This document shows, piece after piece, positions 1 to 11,210 of a stretch of 64,000 nucleotides of DNA. Below the pieces are notes generated by a model, which was not told where the DNA came from, did no database searches, and saw only the letters and a program-made list of their open reading frames with translations. Position 1 is the stretch's first letter. Every line of letters begins with the position of its first letter. The translations under genes and the position numbers were made by a program. Source of the stretch: Eonycteris spelaea (Eukaryota > Chordata > Mammalia > Chiroptera > Pteropodidae); contig PUFA01000077.1 in the NCBI GenBank assembly GCA_003508835.1, positions 3,610,001 to 3,674,000 on the forward strand. Reading direction: 5' to 3'.

Positions 1-215
1 GGTGGACATCATTCGAGTCACTGTGGCCCTGAATAGAACAAGGCAGAAGAAGGGTGACCATACGTTTTCCTGGCTCTCCAGCTTGGATATGACAGACCAT
101 GGGACTTCTCAGCCTCCGCAAGCCAATCTCTCTCTCTCGCTCGCTCTCCTCCTTTCTGCTTCTCAATGCCTCCCCTCTCTCTTTCTTTCTCTCTCATACA
201 ACACATACCCGATAT
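1..215 (-). mobile_element. MLT2-type ERVL LTR fragment, cut by the window edge
   Basis: The text catcattcgag...ctgaatagaacaa...ctccagcttg...gacttctcagcctcc, followed by a CT-rich stretch, matches the far end of MLT2-family LTRs in antisense orientation, the same text as the copy at 37123-37647. Only the end lies in the window. The open frame beginning at base 2 is a by-product. Confidence 0.7.
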
Positions 216-574
216 TTCAATGGACTTTTAGGACCCAGGCACAATACATTTTATATCTCGCTCTGCACACTCCTCCTAAAAATAAAAAGTCAAAAAGCTA
301 CAATTTATTGAAAGCTTTTGGACTCCTAATCCTTGTGCCTTTTTCTCTGAGAAAATACAATCAGTATTATGCCTTCATGGATGGCAATGAGATTTAATAA
401 AAGAAAAATGAAGACAGAGCACACCACCAAAGACATCTGTTGATCCATCTGTTAACCATCTCTCCTTTAACACATATATTCAACCAGTCACTAATCCAGC
501 CCACAGGTGTCCTTCGCATCCAGAAAAGTATCACAAGATCTGGGCCCTTTCTGAAATTAGGGTTTTAAATTAAT
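216..574. other. Intergenic, nothing recognised
   Basis: A CT-rich tail grades into AT-rich sequence. No gene, RNA or nameable repeat was seen. Confidence 0.5.
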
Positions 575-760
575 TAATGCAAGTTGAACATAACCATGTG
601 CCAGATGCTTCCACATATTTTATGGTTAGTTAAAATTCCCAGCACCTGTTATCCCTTTTTAATAGGGAAAACCATCGCTCTGAGAAGAAGTAAATTTAAA
701 ACTAGTAAATGCCAAAGCCCAGGTCCTGTGACTCCAAATTCATGGCCAATACCACACATT
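575..760 (-). repeat. Probable MIR fragment
   Basis: The order gtgccagatgctt...cagcacctgttatcc...agggaaaacc...taaatgccaaagcccaggt follows the reverse complement of the MIR consensus at low identity. Confidence 0.4.
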
Positions 761-860
761 GCACTGGGATCCTCTCAAAAGATAAAAATGCACAATTGGA
801 TTTATGCTGGCTCTTATCAATCATCACCTACTCTCCCAAGTATCTATTGAATGAATTAGT

Positions 861-1020
861 CCTTTGATTAGAGATTTTTAACCTGAGGTTTATGACAACT
901 TCAGGGGGTCCAAGGGTAGATTTGTGTGAACTCCTTCAAAGTTTGTGAAAAGTGCCATATGTTGTACGCTGCACATTTTTTTTCCCTGAGATTAATGTAT
1001 ATCCAAATCTCGAAAGAACC
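861..1020. repeat. Probable hAT-type DNA transposon end
   Basis: The phrase gagatttttaacctgaggt...acttcagggggtccaaggg is typical of the end of an old mammalian hAT element (consensus-like ttaacctggggtcc...ggggtcc). The other end was not found. Confidence 0.35.
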
Positions 1021-2339
1021 ATAGCTTTAAACAAGAACGCCTTGAGACTTGAAAAACTCTCCATGGAACATAATCATCATTCGTCTTTCTGTCTAGAGTT
1101 TTGGGATGCACATATTTCTCTCTTTAGAGAATCAAAACTGAATTCTCTCACCTCTAGTCTCCCAAAGCCTATCCCAAAGCCTCCGTCATTCTCTAGAAGT
1201 CCTTAGAAATCTCACCTGCTGGTCCCTTCTGAGGCCACTGGATACCTTCTCTGATATCAAAAGACACCAGCTTCTATCTTTGACCTCAGTTTATCAAAAG
1301 ACTCTTAGAAGCAGACCTCTCTTGGCCTTCAGTATTCTCTTCCCATGCCAGGTTTAGCCTGAAAAAGGATTTCTTTGCCTTCATAAAGCCAAAGCAAAAT
1401 TACAAAAGGCCTTTCTTGGAGTTTTTCTTAGCATTGGACAAGGTTAGGATAGATTCAGGTAGCAATAAGAGAAATCCATCATTGGAGATGCAGATTGGAG
1501 AGAGAGCTGGTAGACCCGGAAATATAGGCATTATCTCAAATACCTAGAAAGTCTAAATTCTTCCTTTGTTAAATAAGTGGAAGACTATGCCTTTTCCTGA
1601 TAATGAGTTGATCTTCATCCTTCTTTCTTAACTGTATTGTATTACAGATGATAATTTCCAGATATGCTTTTGTATCATTGTCATCCTAGTCAATGCCTGA
1701 ACACAATAGACACTGACAAGAATTGCATAAGAATTCACAAGACTTCACTGAGCATCCCGGTTCGGTCCAGGCTCTAAGGACGCTAAGACAAAAAGAGCCG
1801 ATTCCTGCTCTTGAGGAGTTTACAGAACAGTGGAGGACAGATAAGTAAATAGATAGTGGCAATAAAGAATGGTAAATGCTCTTATAGAGGGAATCAAGGG
1901 AGCTCTGGGAAGGGCTATATGGAGGGCTATATAGAAGGGCTATATGGTCTGGGTCATCTCCAAGAGAAAATGGCTCTAGGCCAAGTCTTTAAGGAAAAAT
2001 AAAGTTAGACACAAACCTAAAAAAAGGATGAGGAGAAAGTCATGTCTGGTACAGTTTAATATACCTAAATTTACACACAATATGCATAAAGTATACACTA
2101 AAATGTGCATGAAAGGTGGAGAGACAGTGAACGATAAGAGATGAGATTGAAGAGAAAAGTAAAAGGCAGGTCGCAGAGAACGTGTCTACACCGACACTAT
2201 TCTTACAAGGAAAGAAATGTGAATCCACTGGAAAATTTTCAAAAAAGATCTACATGATTGTACTGCATTTTAGAAAGAGCTTTTGGACACAGTACAACAA
2301 GAGGAGGCCTGGGGATGGGCAGCACTGCCTCCAAATGAG
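1021..2339. other. Intergenic, mostly unassigned
   Basis: No coding gene. A faint 'ancient repeat tail' pattern (ctctaaggacgctaagac...tcctgctcttgaggagttta) is present near 1760-1830. A small tandem array of gggctatat lies at 1912-1948. Confidence 0.45.
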
Positions 2340-3060
2340 ACTAATGAGAGGTGACGGCCAGAATAGAATTTAGGGTGGCACTGACTGAAACTGAAAGAGT
2401 GGCAGCAGAGATGAAAACACAGGTATGTGTATCCATCCTATTAAGCAGGTAGAGTAGATAGGACTTGGTGACTGATTGGGTGTCCTGAGTGAAAGAAAGA
2501 AAGTGACCCAGGATGACTCTGTTGTCTGGCTTGTACAACTGGGGATCCATCTGAGCAGAGGAGGATGAGAGGAGGAGTAAGCCTGCAGAAGGAGGGAGAA
2601 GACAAATTTGGTGTTAAGTGCGCTGGCTTTAAGGTGCTCCACGATCCATCAATGTGGAGATGCTCTATATAAAAGGTTGGTGCCTAGGAGAAAAATAAGG
2701 ATAGGCTGTAGATAAGTATGTGGTGGCGGAACACGGTAATGGATGAGATTATCCAGGGGGACCACAGGACAAAAAAGGAGAAGGGTCCAGGAACAGGAGA
2801 CACAACACTGATGAAGGGAAGATCCTTAAAAGCATTCAATAGTAATTCAAAAGGTCAGGATAGAACCAGAGATGTGGGATATTACTGAATCTAGGACAGA
2901 GGGGGAAAAAAAATACAGGGAATGAGCAACAGTTCAAAATGTCACAGGAGACTAGAAGACTGAGGGAAGGCTGAAGGAGCTCTGTGATTTAGCTATCCAG
3001 AGGTCCTGGGTGGCCCTGACCTAGGTTTGTCTTCAGCAGTGAAGACAGATGCCAGTTAAC
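2340..3060 (-). repeat. Ancient interspersed repeat (L2-related, name uncertain)
   Basis: The stretch gtgactgattgggtgtcctgagtg...gtgacccaggatgactct...gatgagattatccaggggg follows a mammal-wide repeat that I know in its antisense form. Diverged and broken. The same text recurs at 12425-12840 and probably 16600-17200. Confidence 0.45.
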
Positions 3061-3539
3061 TGGATGTGAAGGGGGAATAACTGGTCACTGAGGACATCAG
3101 TGAATGTCAACCTTTCAAGAAGGTTGGTGGGAATGAGGAGAAAATTTAGATGGCAGCTGGAGGGGAAAGCGGAAGCTCAAAAACATATGTAATAAGCGGA
3201 AGTGTGGATGACCTCCTATCCTCTGTGGAAATGGGTGTGTGATAAACACATAAACAAACCAGAGCGGCTTTTCCCTCGTCCTGCTGAGCGCTAGAAAGGC
3301 TTTTGTTTTCATTGCCTTTATCAGTAAGAAATGGCTCTAGGGTTAACCTGTTAAAATGAAACCAGAGTGTGGCAAGGCAGCCATCCGGAAAGCCTTTGAC
3401 CCACCGCTCGCACCTGAACACAGGAGGTGCCCACTGTCCCTTCTGACCCGCCCCACCTGCTCTGTTTGCCCTGGGAGATTTCCAGGTCCAGATCAAAAGC
3501 CCACCTACTCAGTCGAGACCCCAGGCTCCTTCGACTTAT
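3061..3539. other. Left flank of the CpG island
   Basis: Non-repetitive by eye and free of recognisable genes. CpG density begins to rise from about 3380. It may hold promoter-proximal sequence, but no specific site can be defended. Confidence 0.4.
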
Positions 3540-4570
3540 CCAAAATTAGCCGGGTCCGTTTGAAAGGCTTGTTCAAATAGCTAAGTACAAAGGGCCAAGA
3601 GACTGGCCGCGCCGGCTCTGTGCACGTCAATCACCGGCTTCCCTTTGTGGAGCCCGCAGGGGGGACCCTGGTGTGCAGAAGGGGCTCCCTCCATCTGCGA
3701 GATGTTTCTATTTCCTTTGGATCCCAGAAAACATTAACGAAACAGATGGCTTTAAAAACCCACATCCTTCTTGCAGAGCCCTTGTCCGACAGGTAATAAA
3801 CAAAACGCCAAGCTGCCCCGCAGCTCCACGAGGACACAGCTCGCAGCACCCTGTGACTGGCTGTGCCCGAGCGAGCTCCCACTTGGCAGGGGTTCGAGAC
3901 TCGCCCCCCGCCCCCCACCGCGCCCGTTCTACGAGTTCTACCGGCTCGTTGTCCAGAACAACAACAACAAAAAGATACAGAGTTGTAAACCCAAGCATTC
4001 CCTGGCAATGAAAACTCGGAATGAGTTAAGCTCTGCATCCTGCGCGCCTGGAAACTGCTCCAGCTGAGTGCACGGGAACGCAGCCCGCCGCGGACCGCTT
4101 TCCGGCGAATCCGGAGGCCCTTTGCAAGACTTCTCGACTGACCGAACGGCAGCTTGGACCGGGGAGCCCGAGCCATGGAGGACCGGAAGAGAGAGGCGCC
4201 TACCGTACCCGATCGGCGTGGCGGCTCATGCTGCGGGCGTCTGGCTGCCTGGTCCCGCCCGGGCGCTGCGGTCGCGGCCTCTGCGGCGGGTCCGCGGACC
4301 TGTGAGCTCTGCCCCTGGACGGCTGCCCCGGGCTGCTCTTGTTTGCACTGGGCCGTTTGCTTTTGGGATTTCTCCAATGCAGATGTAGTCAGGGGGCCGC
4401 TGTCCGGGGGACAATGATTCCATTGGAAGCTGGCCTTTGACAAGACTCACACATGACCTTTGACTAAAATGGCTTTGGCGAAGGAAAGTGTCCGGAGGCT
4501 GAGACGCGGCATCCAGGGCAGCGGTCCGCGCTCGCACCCCCAACCGTGCGGAATTAATTTTTCATCTCGT
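3540..4570. promoter_or_regulatory. Orphan CpG island (possible distal ENPP2 or unannotated promoter)
   Basis: About 1 kb with roughly 70 CpG dinucleotides by my count, GC near 58%, and an estimated observed/expected CpG ratio near 0.8. The surrounding 60 kb is CpG-poor. The densest part is 4081-4320 and a second cluster lies at 4501-4560. An inverted CCAAT (ATTGG) lies at about 4419, and a TATAAA at 4735-4740 lies just outside. No repeat covers it, so this is unlikely to be a transposon promoter. It lies about 35 kb past the TAF2 3' end, on the side where ENPP2 sits in human, and ENPP2 is transcribed in the minus direction. No exon of ENPP2 or of any other known gene was recognised. The assignment to ENPP2 is inference. 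Confidence 0.75.
3631..4176 (-). CDS. Open frame across the CpG island, probably not a gene
   Basis: The longest ATG-initiated minus-strand frame in the island encodes 181 residues (ATG at 4174-4176, stop at 3631-3633), and the frame stays open upstream to 4443 without an ATG. The product is Arg/Ser/Gly-rich with a CCCC run and no domain that I recognise. The start context is weak (T at -3). GC-rich DNA lacks stop codons by chance, so this is most likely a by-product of composition, though it runs in the ENPP2/TAF2 direction. Confidence 0.12.
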   Translation of the reverse strand: MARAPRSKLPFGQSRSLAKGLRIRRKAVRGGLRSRALSWSSFQARRMQSLTHSEFSLPGNAWVYNSVSFCCCCSGQRAGRTRRTGAVGGGGRVSNPCQVGARSGTASHRVLRAVSSWSCGAAWRFVYYLSDKGSARRMWVFKAICFVNVFWDPKEIETSRRWREPLLHTRVPPAGSTKGSR

Positions 4571-5949
4571 AATCTTTCCAGGAGAGTCCCTGGGAGGTTT
4601 GATAAGCCATTTCTCCTTAATTCTGCGGGAGTTTTCCCGTTTCCAAAAGGATTTTGCTGCAGAAATTTCCTGCTGTGTTGTTGATAAGTTCCCGGAATTA
4701 GCATTTCCAGGTTAAACTAGGCAGGCCTATACGGTATAAATCCCTCTAACGCTCTCTCAGGAATAATACCACCTTTTTTTTTTTTTCTTCCTAGAGCAAG
4801 CTACAGTTTACAAAGGGCTTTTCACAACCATGCTCTCATTTGGCATGGGGGGGGGGGCGGGAAGCCCTGCTAGCACTGCCATTTTAAGCATAAATAATAA
4901 ACAGAAGCTCCAGAAAAATAAGAGATTTACCCAATCACCCAACCAGAAAGTGAAGTCTGGATCCTCTGGATCAGCATCCTGTCCACACGCACAAACCACC
5001 CACCTCCCTGTCAGGTGACCGGCCACACTAAAAATTATAACACATAAACACGTAGCATAACAAAATGATAATACATAATATAAGGTAACAGCAGCTATAA
5101 TTATTTTAATTTTTGGAATTATGAACATGACTGTTAGAACTTGTTTTAATGTAAGAGCTGTTTTGGTTATTGATACAGATATCTTGAATTTACTGACTTT
5201 TTTTTAAATTTTTTTTTTGTCTAAATTTTTCCTTTTACTGGATGCTAAAAGGATGCTCTGGGGAGCAGAGTGGCCACTCTGAGGTGTGAGTACCAGTCAG
5301 GGCTCCCTGAGGCTGCTACCACAGTCCATGCCTAGCTACCATCAGAGCCTTTCCTCTATTTTTGGGGGGTGCGGATGGGGAGTGGGGGAGGGTGGTCCTT
5401 CCAGATGGTGATATGCTAGACAAGAGGGAACTGGGATGTGAGATTGCGAAGAGAACCCTGAACGAGTAGCAGAATGAGGAACGGTATGATGGAGGTCTAC
5501 GGAGACACCCTAGGGCCGCCTGTGTGTCAGGTGGTATTTTCATTTTTTTTTTTTCAGCATAGGGAAGGGGAAAGGGGTGATACTCACACTCAGTCTGGAA
5601 GAACTGGAAGGGGTCTGCAGGAGAAGAACATCACCAACCTAGACAACGCCAGGTACCAAAGCGCCCTGGTGCCTTGGGCAAACTGAAAATAGTTCCCTCT
5701 GCCAGGAGCACAGGGTGTGGGAGGCTGTGCCTAGAGAGGAGGGTGTGGGTTTGGACTCGGACCAGGTTCTTGTGTCACTCCAGTTAATGTGGATTTCACC
5801 CTGCAGTGCCCAATGGGTTCATACAACTGGCCCCGGGTTAACCACTCAGAAGAAAAGGATGCAGGAGTCAGATGCTGTTCTACAAGAAGAAGAAATACAC
5901 ATGTCAACCTATATGGTGGATTGTGCAGATTTGCTTCATCAGACAAGTG
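4571..5949. other. Right flank of the CpG island and unassigned intergenic DNA
   Basis: Contains an isolated TATAAA at 4735-4740, a T run near 4773-4785, a run of eleven G near 4848, and a purine-rich segment near 5560-5720. No gene recognised. Several short open frames are present with no family resemblance. Confidence 0.4.
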
Positions 5950-6085
5950 CAATTTATTATTCCTAGCTATAAAAATGCGAATAATACATTTAACCTCACT
6001 AAGCCTCGGTTTACCCATCAGTTAAACAGCAATTATGGGCTATGCTATGAAGATTAAATACAATTATGTTGGTAAAACCCTTTGC
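5950..6085 (+). repeat. MIR fragment
   Basis: The text taacctcactaagcctcggtttacccatcag...gctatgaagattaaata follows the core of MIR. Confidence 0.6.
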
Positions 6086-7034
6086 CTTTCTTCTAACATA
6101 CAGGACTGACTATTCAATTGAAGGTAGCTGTTATACCTTAAGGTAATTTACTATGTGCAGTGCTCCCTTGGAGTAACAAGGAATGCCTTTATTTTTCTTC
6201 CAGTTCTCTCATTCCCTACTTCCTACCATACTTCTGGCTTTTGATTATTAGAGTTTGTCCTTTGTTCCTTCCAATTGTGGTGTGTCAGCTCCTTCTCGAC
6301 ATGACTTCCTCCATGTCACAGACTAGACTTTAGTATCCGTGACAATCTTTCTCTCCTTCCGCCTCAGCTTGTTCATGTCCTTGTTTGTTCTCCCATTGCC
6401 ACCCCCATCTGCAGAACCCCCACCCGAGAGGTCGTTATCTGCTAGAGCTACACATCATCACACGACCATGTCCACCGGCACCACCATTTCTGTGTGATCT
6501 GCAGCCGCAGCCGGGTGCCCAGCACCACTGTATTCCCATACAAGTGTCCCTGGTCAACCCACCTCTGCAATTACACGAAGTTACTATTCCCAGCTCTTCA
6601 GAACGCTGAGCCCACTCCCAGCTGGCTTCCTTTCAGCAAACCACCTCCGCTTTCCAAAAAGCACAGCAGCTAGCAGAAGAGAAGTGTGCTTCCTCCCCCT
6701 GCCCCAGAAAACACATTTCCAGTTTCAACCGCTTCCCTCCCATCCCGCAGGTGCCCTTCCCTCTGTGTGCTGTGGACTCCCTCTCCTCAGTTTCCTCTAC
6801 AGCATTCTTTTATCAACCATCCCCCTATCTTTCCATTTCTTCTCTACCGATTTCATTAGTTCATTTATTCAGTTTATATTTATAAAACAACTAGTATATG
6901 CACTCGGCATCATTGATTCTGGGCATAAAAGGATAAATAAAACAGCACAACCTATAAACATATTCAAGACCCTCCCACATAACGAACTACATTTTGCTAA
7001 TGTTGTCTGGATGGGAACCGTCCTGGTAACAACA
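6086..7034. other. Intergenic, unassigned, with an old repeat tail
   Basis: The part 6860-6990 (tcatttattcagtttatatttataaaacaactagtatatgc) resembles the shared tail of old LINE-type repeats. The part 6160-6720 is pyrimidine-rich unique sequence with no recognised gene. Confidence 0.4.
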
Positions 7035-7056
7035 GTGCGCGCGCATGCGCACGCGC
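7035..7056. other. 22-bp strictly alternating purine-pyrimidine tract, Z-DNA prone
   Basis: From 7035 to 7056 every step alternates G/A with C/T, mostly as GC steps around a central CATG. It has seven CpGs in a region otherwise depleted of them. Confidence 0.9.
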
Positions 7057-7099
7057 CCCACATGTGCCCACCGCCTGGAACGTACTTTCTATGGATCTT

Positions 7100-7580
7100 C
7101 CAAGTTTGAACCCTCCAAAACAGAGAACTGTTCTCTCCCTCATTATTAGCTGTTCACCTTCTCTATTTCTGTCACATTTATCTTCTGCTGTAATGAGAGA
7201 CCCCTCTGTCGCCTTACTTCCTATTTTCTGTTCTTTGCGCCAGTCTGAACCTTCATGAGGGCTGGGACTCTCATCCCAGGGCGCACCTAGAGTTGATTGG
7301 AAATTCCGAAGTGCCATGACCATCTTCGCTTTAATCTCTTTTTCTCTATCTCCATCATACTCATTTTCTGCACTGACTACAAACAGAATTTCTTGAGGAA
7401 TTTTGAAAACCTGATGTCCAAAGCACCTTCGGACCAGTTATCCAAGGGGTGAGACTGAGGTATCAGTTTTTATAAGCTTTCTGGGCAATTCTAAAAGCCA
7501 AGCTTGAGACCGCTAACCTAACCTCTGCCTGACGCACAGGTGATGCTCGATAAAGAAATGAATGGATGAATGAATGATTT
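7100..7580 (+). repeat. L2 3' fragments
   Basis: The segments aaaacagagaactgttctctcc...cattattagctgttc, catgagggctgggactctcat and gacgcacaggtgatgctcgataaagaaatgaatggatgaatga match the L2 3' end (summary tail: gagggcagggact...ataaatgtttgttgaatgaa). Confidence 0.5.
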
Positions 7581-8059
7581 GAGGAATGGAGTCATTCAGC
7601 TCCTGCTTGTCATTCAATCCTCTTCTCCTTGGCCTTACCGCACATAATCTGGTTTCCAGGCAAACGAACCCCCAAACAAGCCCTGTGCTGTTGTTTCCCC
7701 AAGTTTTCGTTTGCTGCCATCTCTACCAAGAACACCTGCACCCCATCTTGGCTACCTTAGCAGTTTCCTTGCTGGACCACCAGGTGAAATCCGGGTTCGG
7801 GCTCAATAGCATCTCCCCTGCCAGGTCTTTCTCAAAGGGCCGTGGGGCTCCTCTCTCCCTGTACACATCCCGATTAGTCGAAATGCTGCTGCTGTGTCGT
7901 GATGGTCCTTGTCGCCGTGTCTCCCCCTGTGCTGCAGATTCTCCAGCCAGAGATGGCATTCTGCAGATACTGTGAAACGAATCCATAAATTAACGGATTA
8001 ACGCACTGAATGAATTTTTAGAGAAATGCTGTATGTTTTTTGCTTGCTTGCTTGTTTAG
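7581..8059. other. Intergenic, unassigned
   Basis: A pyrimidine-rich segment opens a 129-codon plus-strand frame (7586-7975) without any recognised domain. Judged non-coding. Confidence 0.4.
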
Positions 8060-8360
8060 GTTTTTTTTTAATTTAACAGCGTTATTGAGCTGAAAATCAC
8101 ATAAAACACAATTTCTCAATTTAAATTGTACAGTTCACTGATTTATAGGATATTCAGAGAGTTAATCTTCACCACAGTCAATCCTAGAACAGTTTCATCA
8201 CTCCAGAATGAAGCCTGTTAGTAGTCACTCCCCACGTTTCCCCACCACCCCAGTCCTACGTAACCACTAATCTACTTTCTGTCTCTCTAGATTAGCCTGT
8301 TCTAGACATTTCATATAAATGGAAGCATATAACAACTGTTTTGGGTTTTTTTTTTTTTTG
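8060..8360. repeat. Old L1 (L1M-type) 3' region
   Basis: The run aacagcgttattgagctgaaaatcacat...aattgtacagttcactg...aaccactaatctactttctgtctc...gacatttcatataaatggaa is a well-known L1M-derived text. Confidence 0.75.
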
Positions 8361-8689
8361 TATGCATGATTGGCATCTAGTTCCACTTTTGAAGACTTAT
8401 TTAGCCACAGCATCCCTTTCACGTTGAGCCAATGTGGCATGTGGCAGAATATGGGCTCTGGTAGAGATCTTGGAGGACAAAGGGAGTATTTCTCAGACTA
8501 TACTACACAGCAACCTGGTAAATTATCCAAATTCCTGACCTCGGAGAAGGAGGCTAGAGAAGTGTAGATACACCTGTTCCCACAGAAGAAAAGGAAAGGG
8601 GATGGATTCCAGGATGGCTCCTCTTGGCCTCAGCAGCCCCATCCCACTGCGACCATCGAGGCAGGACCTTCTGTGCCATAGAGACCCCA

Positions 8690-8905
8690 CAATGAGGGCA
8701 GACTGCCCAGGTCAGACTGTAGCTTTGCCATGTATTAGCTATACGTCTTAATTACCTGCTTCCTCATCTCTAAAAAGAGGATAAAAATAATTCCAACCTC
8801 AGAAGCGCCACGTCATCTTACTGCTACAAAGATTAGATTAGGGGGTGCATATCAAGTGCAGAGCACAGCACCTGGGACATTATAGATGCCTGGTACATAT
8901 TTAGG
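8690..8905 (+). repeat. MIR
   Basis: The full order gcccaggtcagactg, tagctttgccatgtattagctat, cctcatctctaaaaagagg, ataaaaataattccaacctc and cagagcacagcacctgggac follows MIR from end to end. Confidence 0.75.
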
Positions 8906-9119
8906 CTAGTGAAGTTGTTAAAGTTTGACCATAGCTGTTTATATATTGTTGTGCTAAGTAAAATTTAATATGGAAAGAGGGTCCTGGTGCTTTTAAAAAA
9001 TAATGCAAACTGTGATTCTAGGAAACTTCATATACCACGCAGATATGTACTGCCAGATTGTCATCCGTGTTCTGCCTGATGGGAGTAGGGACAGTGGCAA
9101 GACTTAGCTGGAGCTGAAG

Positions 9120-9600
9120 AGTAATTGTTCACTGTTAAGTGTGGCGGGGAAGGTGGATTAGGTCCATTCCCGGCAGAAAAGCTGATGGAAAGAACCTCGT
9201 TTCTCCCAGCAGACAATCATCGGCACCACGAGCAGGAAGAAAATGTTGGCTCCACGGGCTTTGGCGTCTTGCCTGTTCACCTGCCCTTCTCTCCGGCGAG
9301 TTCTTTCTTTTCCTTCTCCAGTTCTCATGTGGCCTGAAATCAGAACTTGGGTGGCTGACCCGTGGCAGGCGGTCCAGTGGTCAGACACAGCCACCTGTAG
9401 CAAGTGGCCAGGGGGCCCCGATTGTGCCGCCAACTGAGCAGACAATGATGGTGCCAGTTCCAGGAGAGCCGTTCTTGCGCGAAGGCATCGAGTACCACTT
9501 GGAGTTATGGAAGGCAATTAGTGGGCCTTCGTCTGACTTCCGCTGCTGCGAATGGCCTTTCCTGCACATCCAGCAAACTTCTGTTCAAATTCAACTCACC
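9120..9600. other. GC-richer unassigned segment open in several frames
   Basis: About 480 bp with more CpG than its surroundings and long open frames on both strands (9139-9633 plus, 9158-9517 minus). None has an ATG-led product of a family I recognise, and no repeat name fits. It could be a decayed processed pseudogene, a conserved non-coding element, or chance. Confidence 0.3.
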
Positions 9601-10785
9601 TCTCTCTCTTTCTTACCTTCTCCCCCTCTGTGATCCCATATCTCCCTGTACATTCATTCCTGTGGGATAGTGCCTAGATTGTGTCCAGTTATCGCCTGGG
9701 TCTATGACGGACTGTGAACAAATAAGACAATGCCTCTTTCATTTAGCTCTGTCTCCCGTTAATAGCCCTGGGCCAACACATAATGCTCAAATTCCTCCAA
9801 TGTTACAGATATATATTGAGACTGCACTGTGTACTTCAAAATGCAGATATTTCCTAGAAGCATGGGATTTTTAAAAGTCTGAAAGGAATTTTGAGACAGC
9901 TCAGAGAAGGCTATCTTACCAAGTTTCCCAATACCTGAGAAGGGAAAATACTGATCATAGAATTCACCTCTCCTGACACCTCATTCTTTTATGACACGGA
10001 TTTTTCCTTTGGTTAGAAAGGAGGGGAAAAAAAGTTTTAACACGGTTAGAAAACTAGAGAAAATACAAATGGTTATTTTGTTCATTCGTGGTTTTTCCAG
10101 CTCAAGCTCTAGCCCTCCAAGCACCCCCGAGTTGGTGATTGAAGATAATAACACAGACCAACCCAAGCCTGCATTGCGGCTAATGCCTCTACTGTCTGAC
10201 TCTCTGTACTAATCACACCCCCGCCCAGCTGCTCACATCGCACCCACGCCAGGCCAGGCTGGGCCTGTAAAACTTTAACTTGGTGCAATTGTACAACCAT
10301 AAAAGCTCCAGTCGCTTTTTGGGCTAATGAATGAGATTTCTTCAATTGCTTTGTGAGAGTGTTTCCAGTGGGAGGGAAAACAGAACAAGTTGTCACAAAC
10401 AAATGTCCCCATTAGGTTCAGAGGAGGTTATTGTACAACTAAAGGACATAGGGGACACTTATTTGGACCAGGTTAGGGTGCAAACAGAATCTTGTTCTCT
10501 TTTTCTTCTTATTCTTTTGTTGAATATTTACTGTTAAGAACCCTTTTAGAAGTAATGGATATGTTTGTTACTTTGATGGTTAATGTATACATCCAAATTC
10601 ATTGAATTATATACATTAGATATATGTATTTTAAAAATTATCAATTAGATCTCAATAGAACCTATTTTCTCACTGAGTCAAAATCATGGTCCAGCAAGCC
10701 CAGTGGTTGGTGTCCTCACAAAGGCAGACTTTTGGCAAGAAAAAGAAAAACTATAATTCCTACCTAGCTCCTTGATGGCTGATTC
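9601..10785. other. Intergenic, nothing recognised
   Basis: AT-rich from about 10490 to 10670. No gene or RNA seen. Confidence 0.4.
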
Positions 10786-11210
10786 TGAATTTCCCTTAAT
10801 TACTCATGATGGCACTGACTCCAGTAAATGACACTACTTTAGGTAAGGCCACCATCATCTCTCACCTGGACCACTGAGAAAGTAGCCTAACCACCCTCCT
10901 TAACTCCAGTTTGAAGTCTAACATATCTTCTGTGCTTCAGCCAGAGAGATTCTCCTAAAATTCTATCCTGACTACCTACTTCATGTGCTTAATACCCTGC
11001 ATGGTTTCCCACTGTCCTGAAAATAAAGCATGAACTCTTTGATATAGTTTTGCAATAACTTGATCACGGTTCCTGCCTGTAGAAAAAGGTCTCTAGCTAA
11101 GGAGTTGAGTGAGCAGGAACCTAGTCCATGTTCTTCCTGCTAAACTATGAGCCCTGGCACTGGCCAACTTCTGCCTAGGACCCAAAAAGAGGTAGAGGTG
11201 TCCCCTACAG
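10786..11210 (+). repeat. L2 fragment, left part (interrupted by a hAT MITE)
   Basis: The text ccaccatcatctctcacctgg...gccagagagattctcctaaaa...aataccctgcatggtttccc...ctgaaaataaagcatgaactc follows L2 in sense orientation. The element resumes after the MITE at 11434. Confidence 0.65.

Noticed and set aside
2..397. 131-codon frame at the left edge
   Set aside because: Starts at GTG and runs through an LTR end and a CT-rich tract; no protein family resemblance.
4735..4740. TATAAA near the CpG island as a promoter TATA box
   Set aside because: It lies outside the island in AT-richer DNA, and CpG-island promoters often lack TATA; not enough to call a start site.
7586..7975. 129-codon plus-strand frame
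   Set aside because: Pyrimidine-rich intergenic DNA, no domain, and an equally long frame opposite it.
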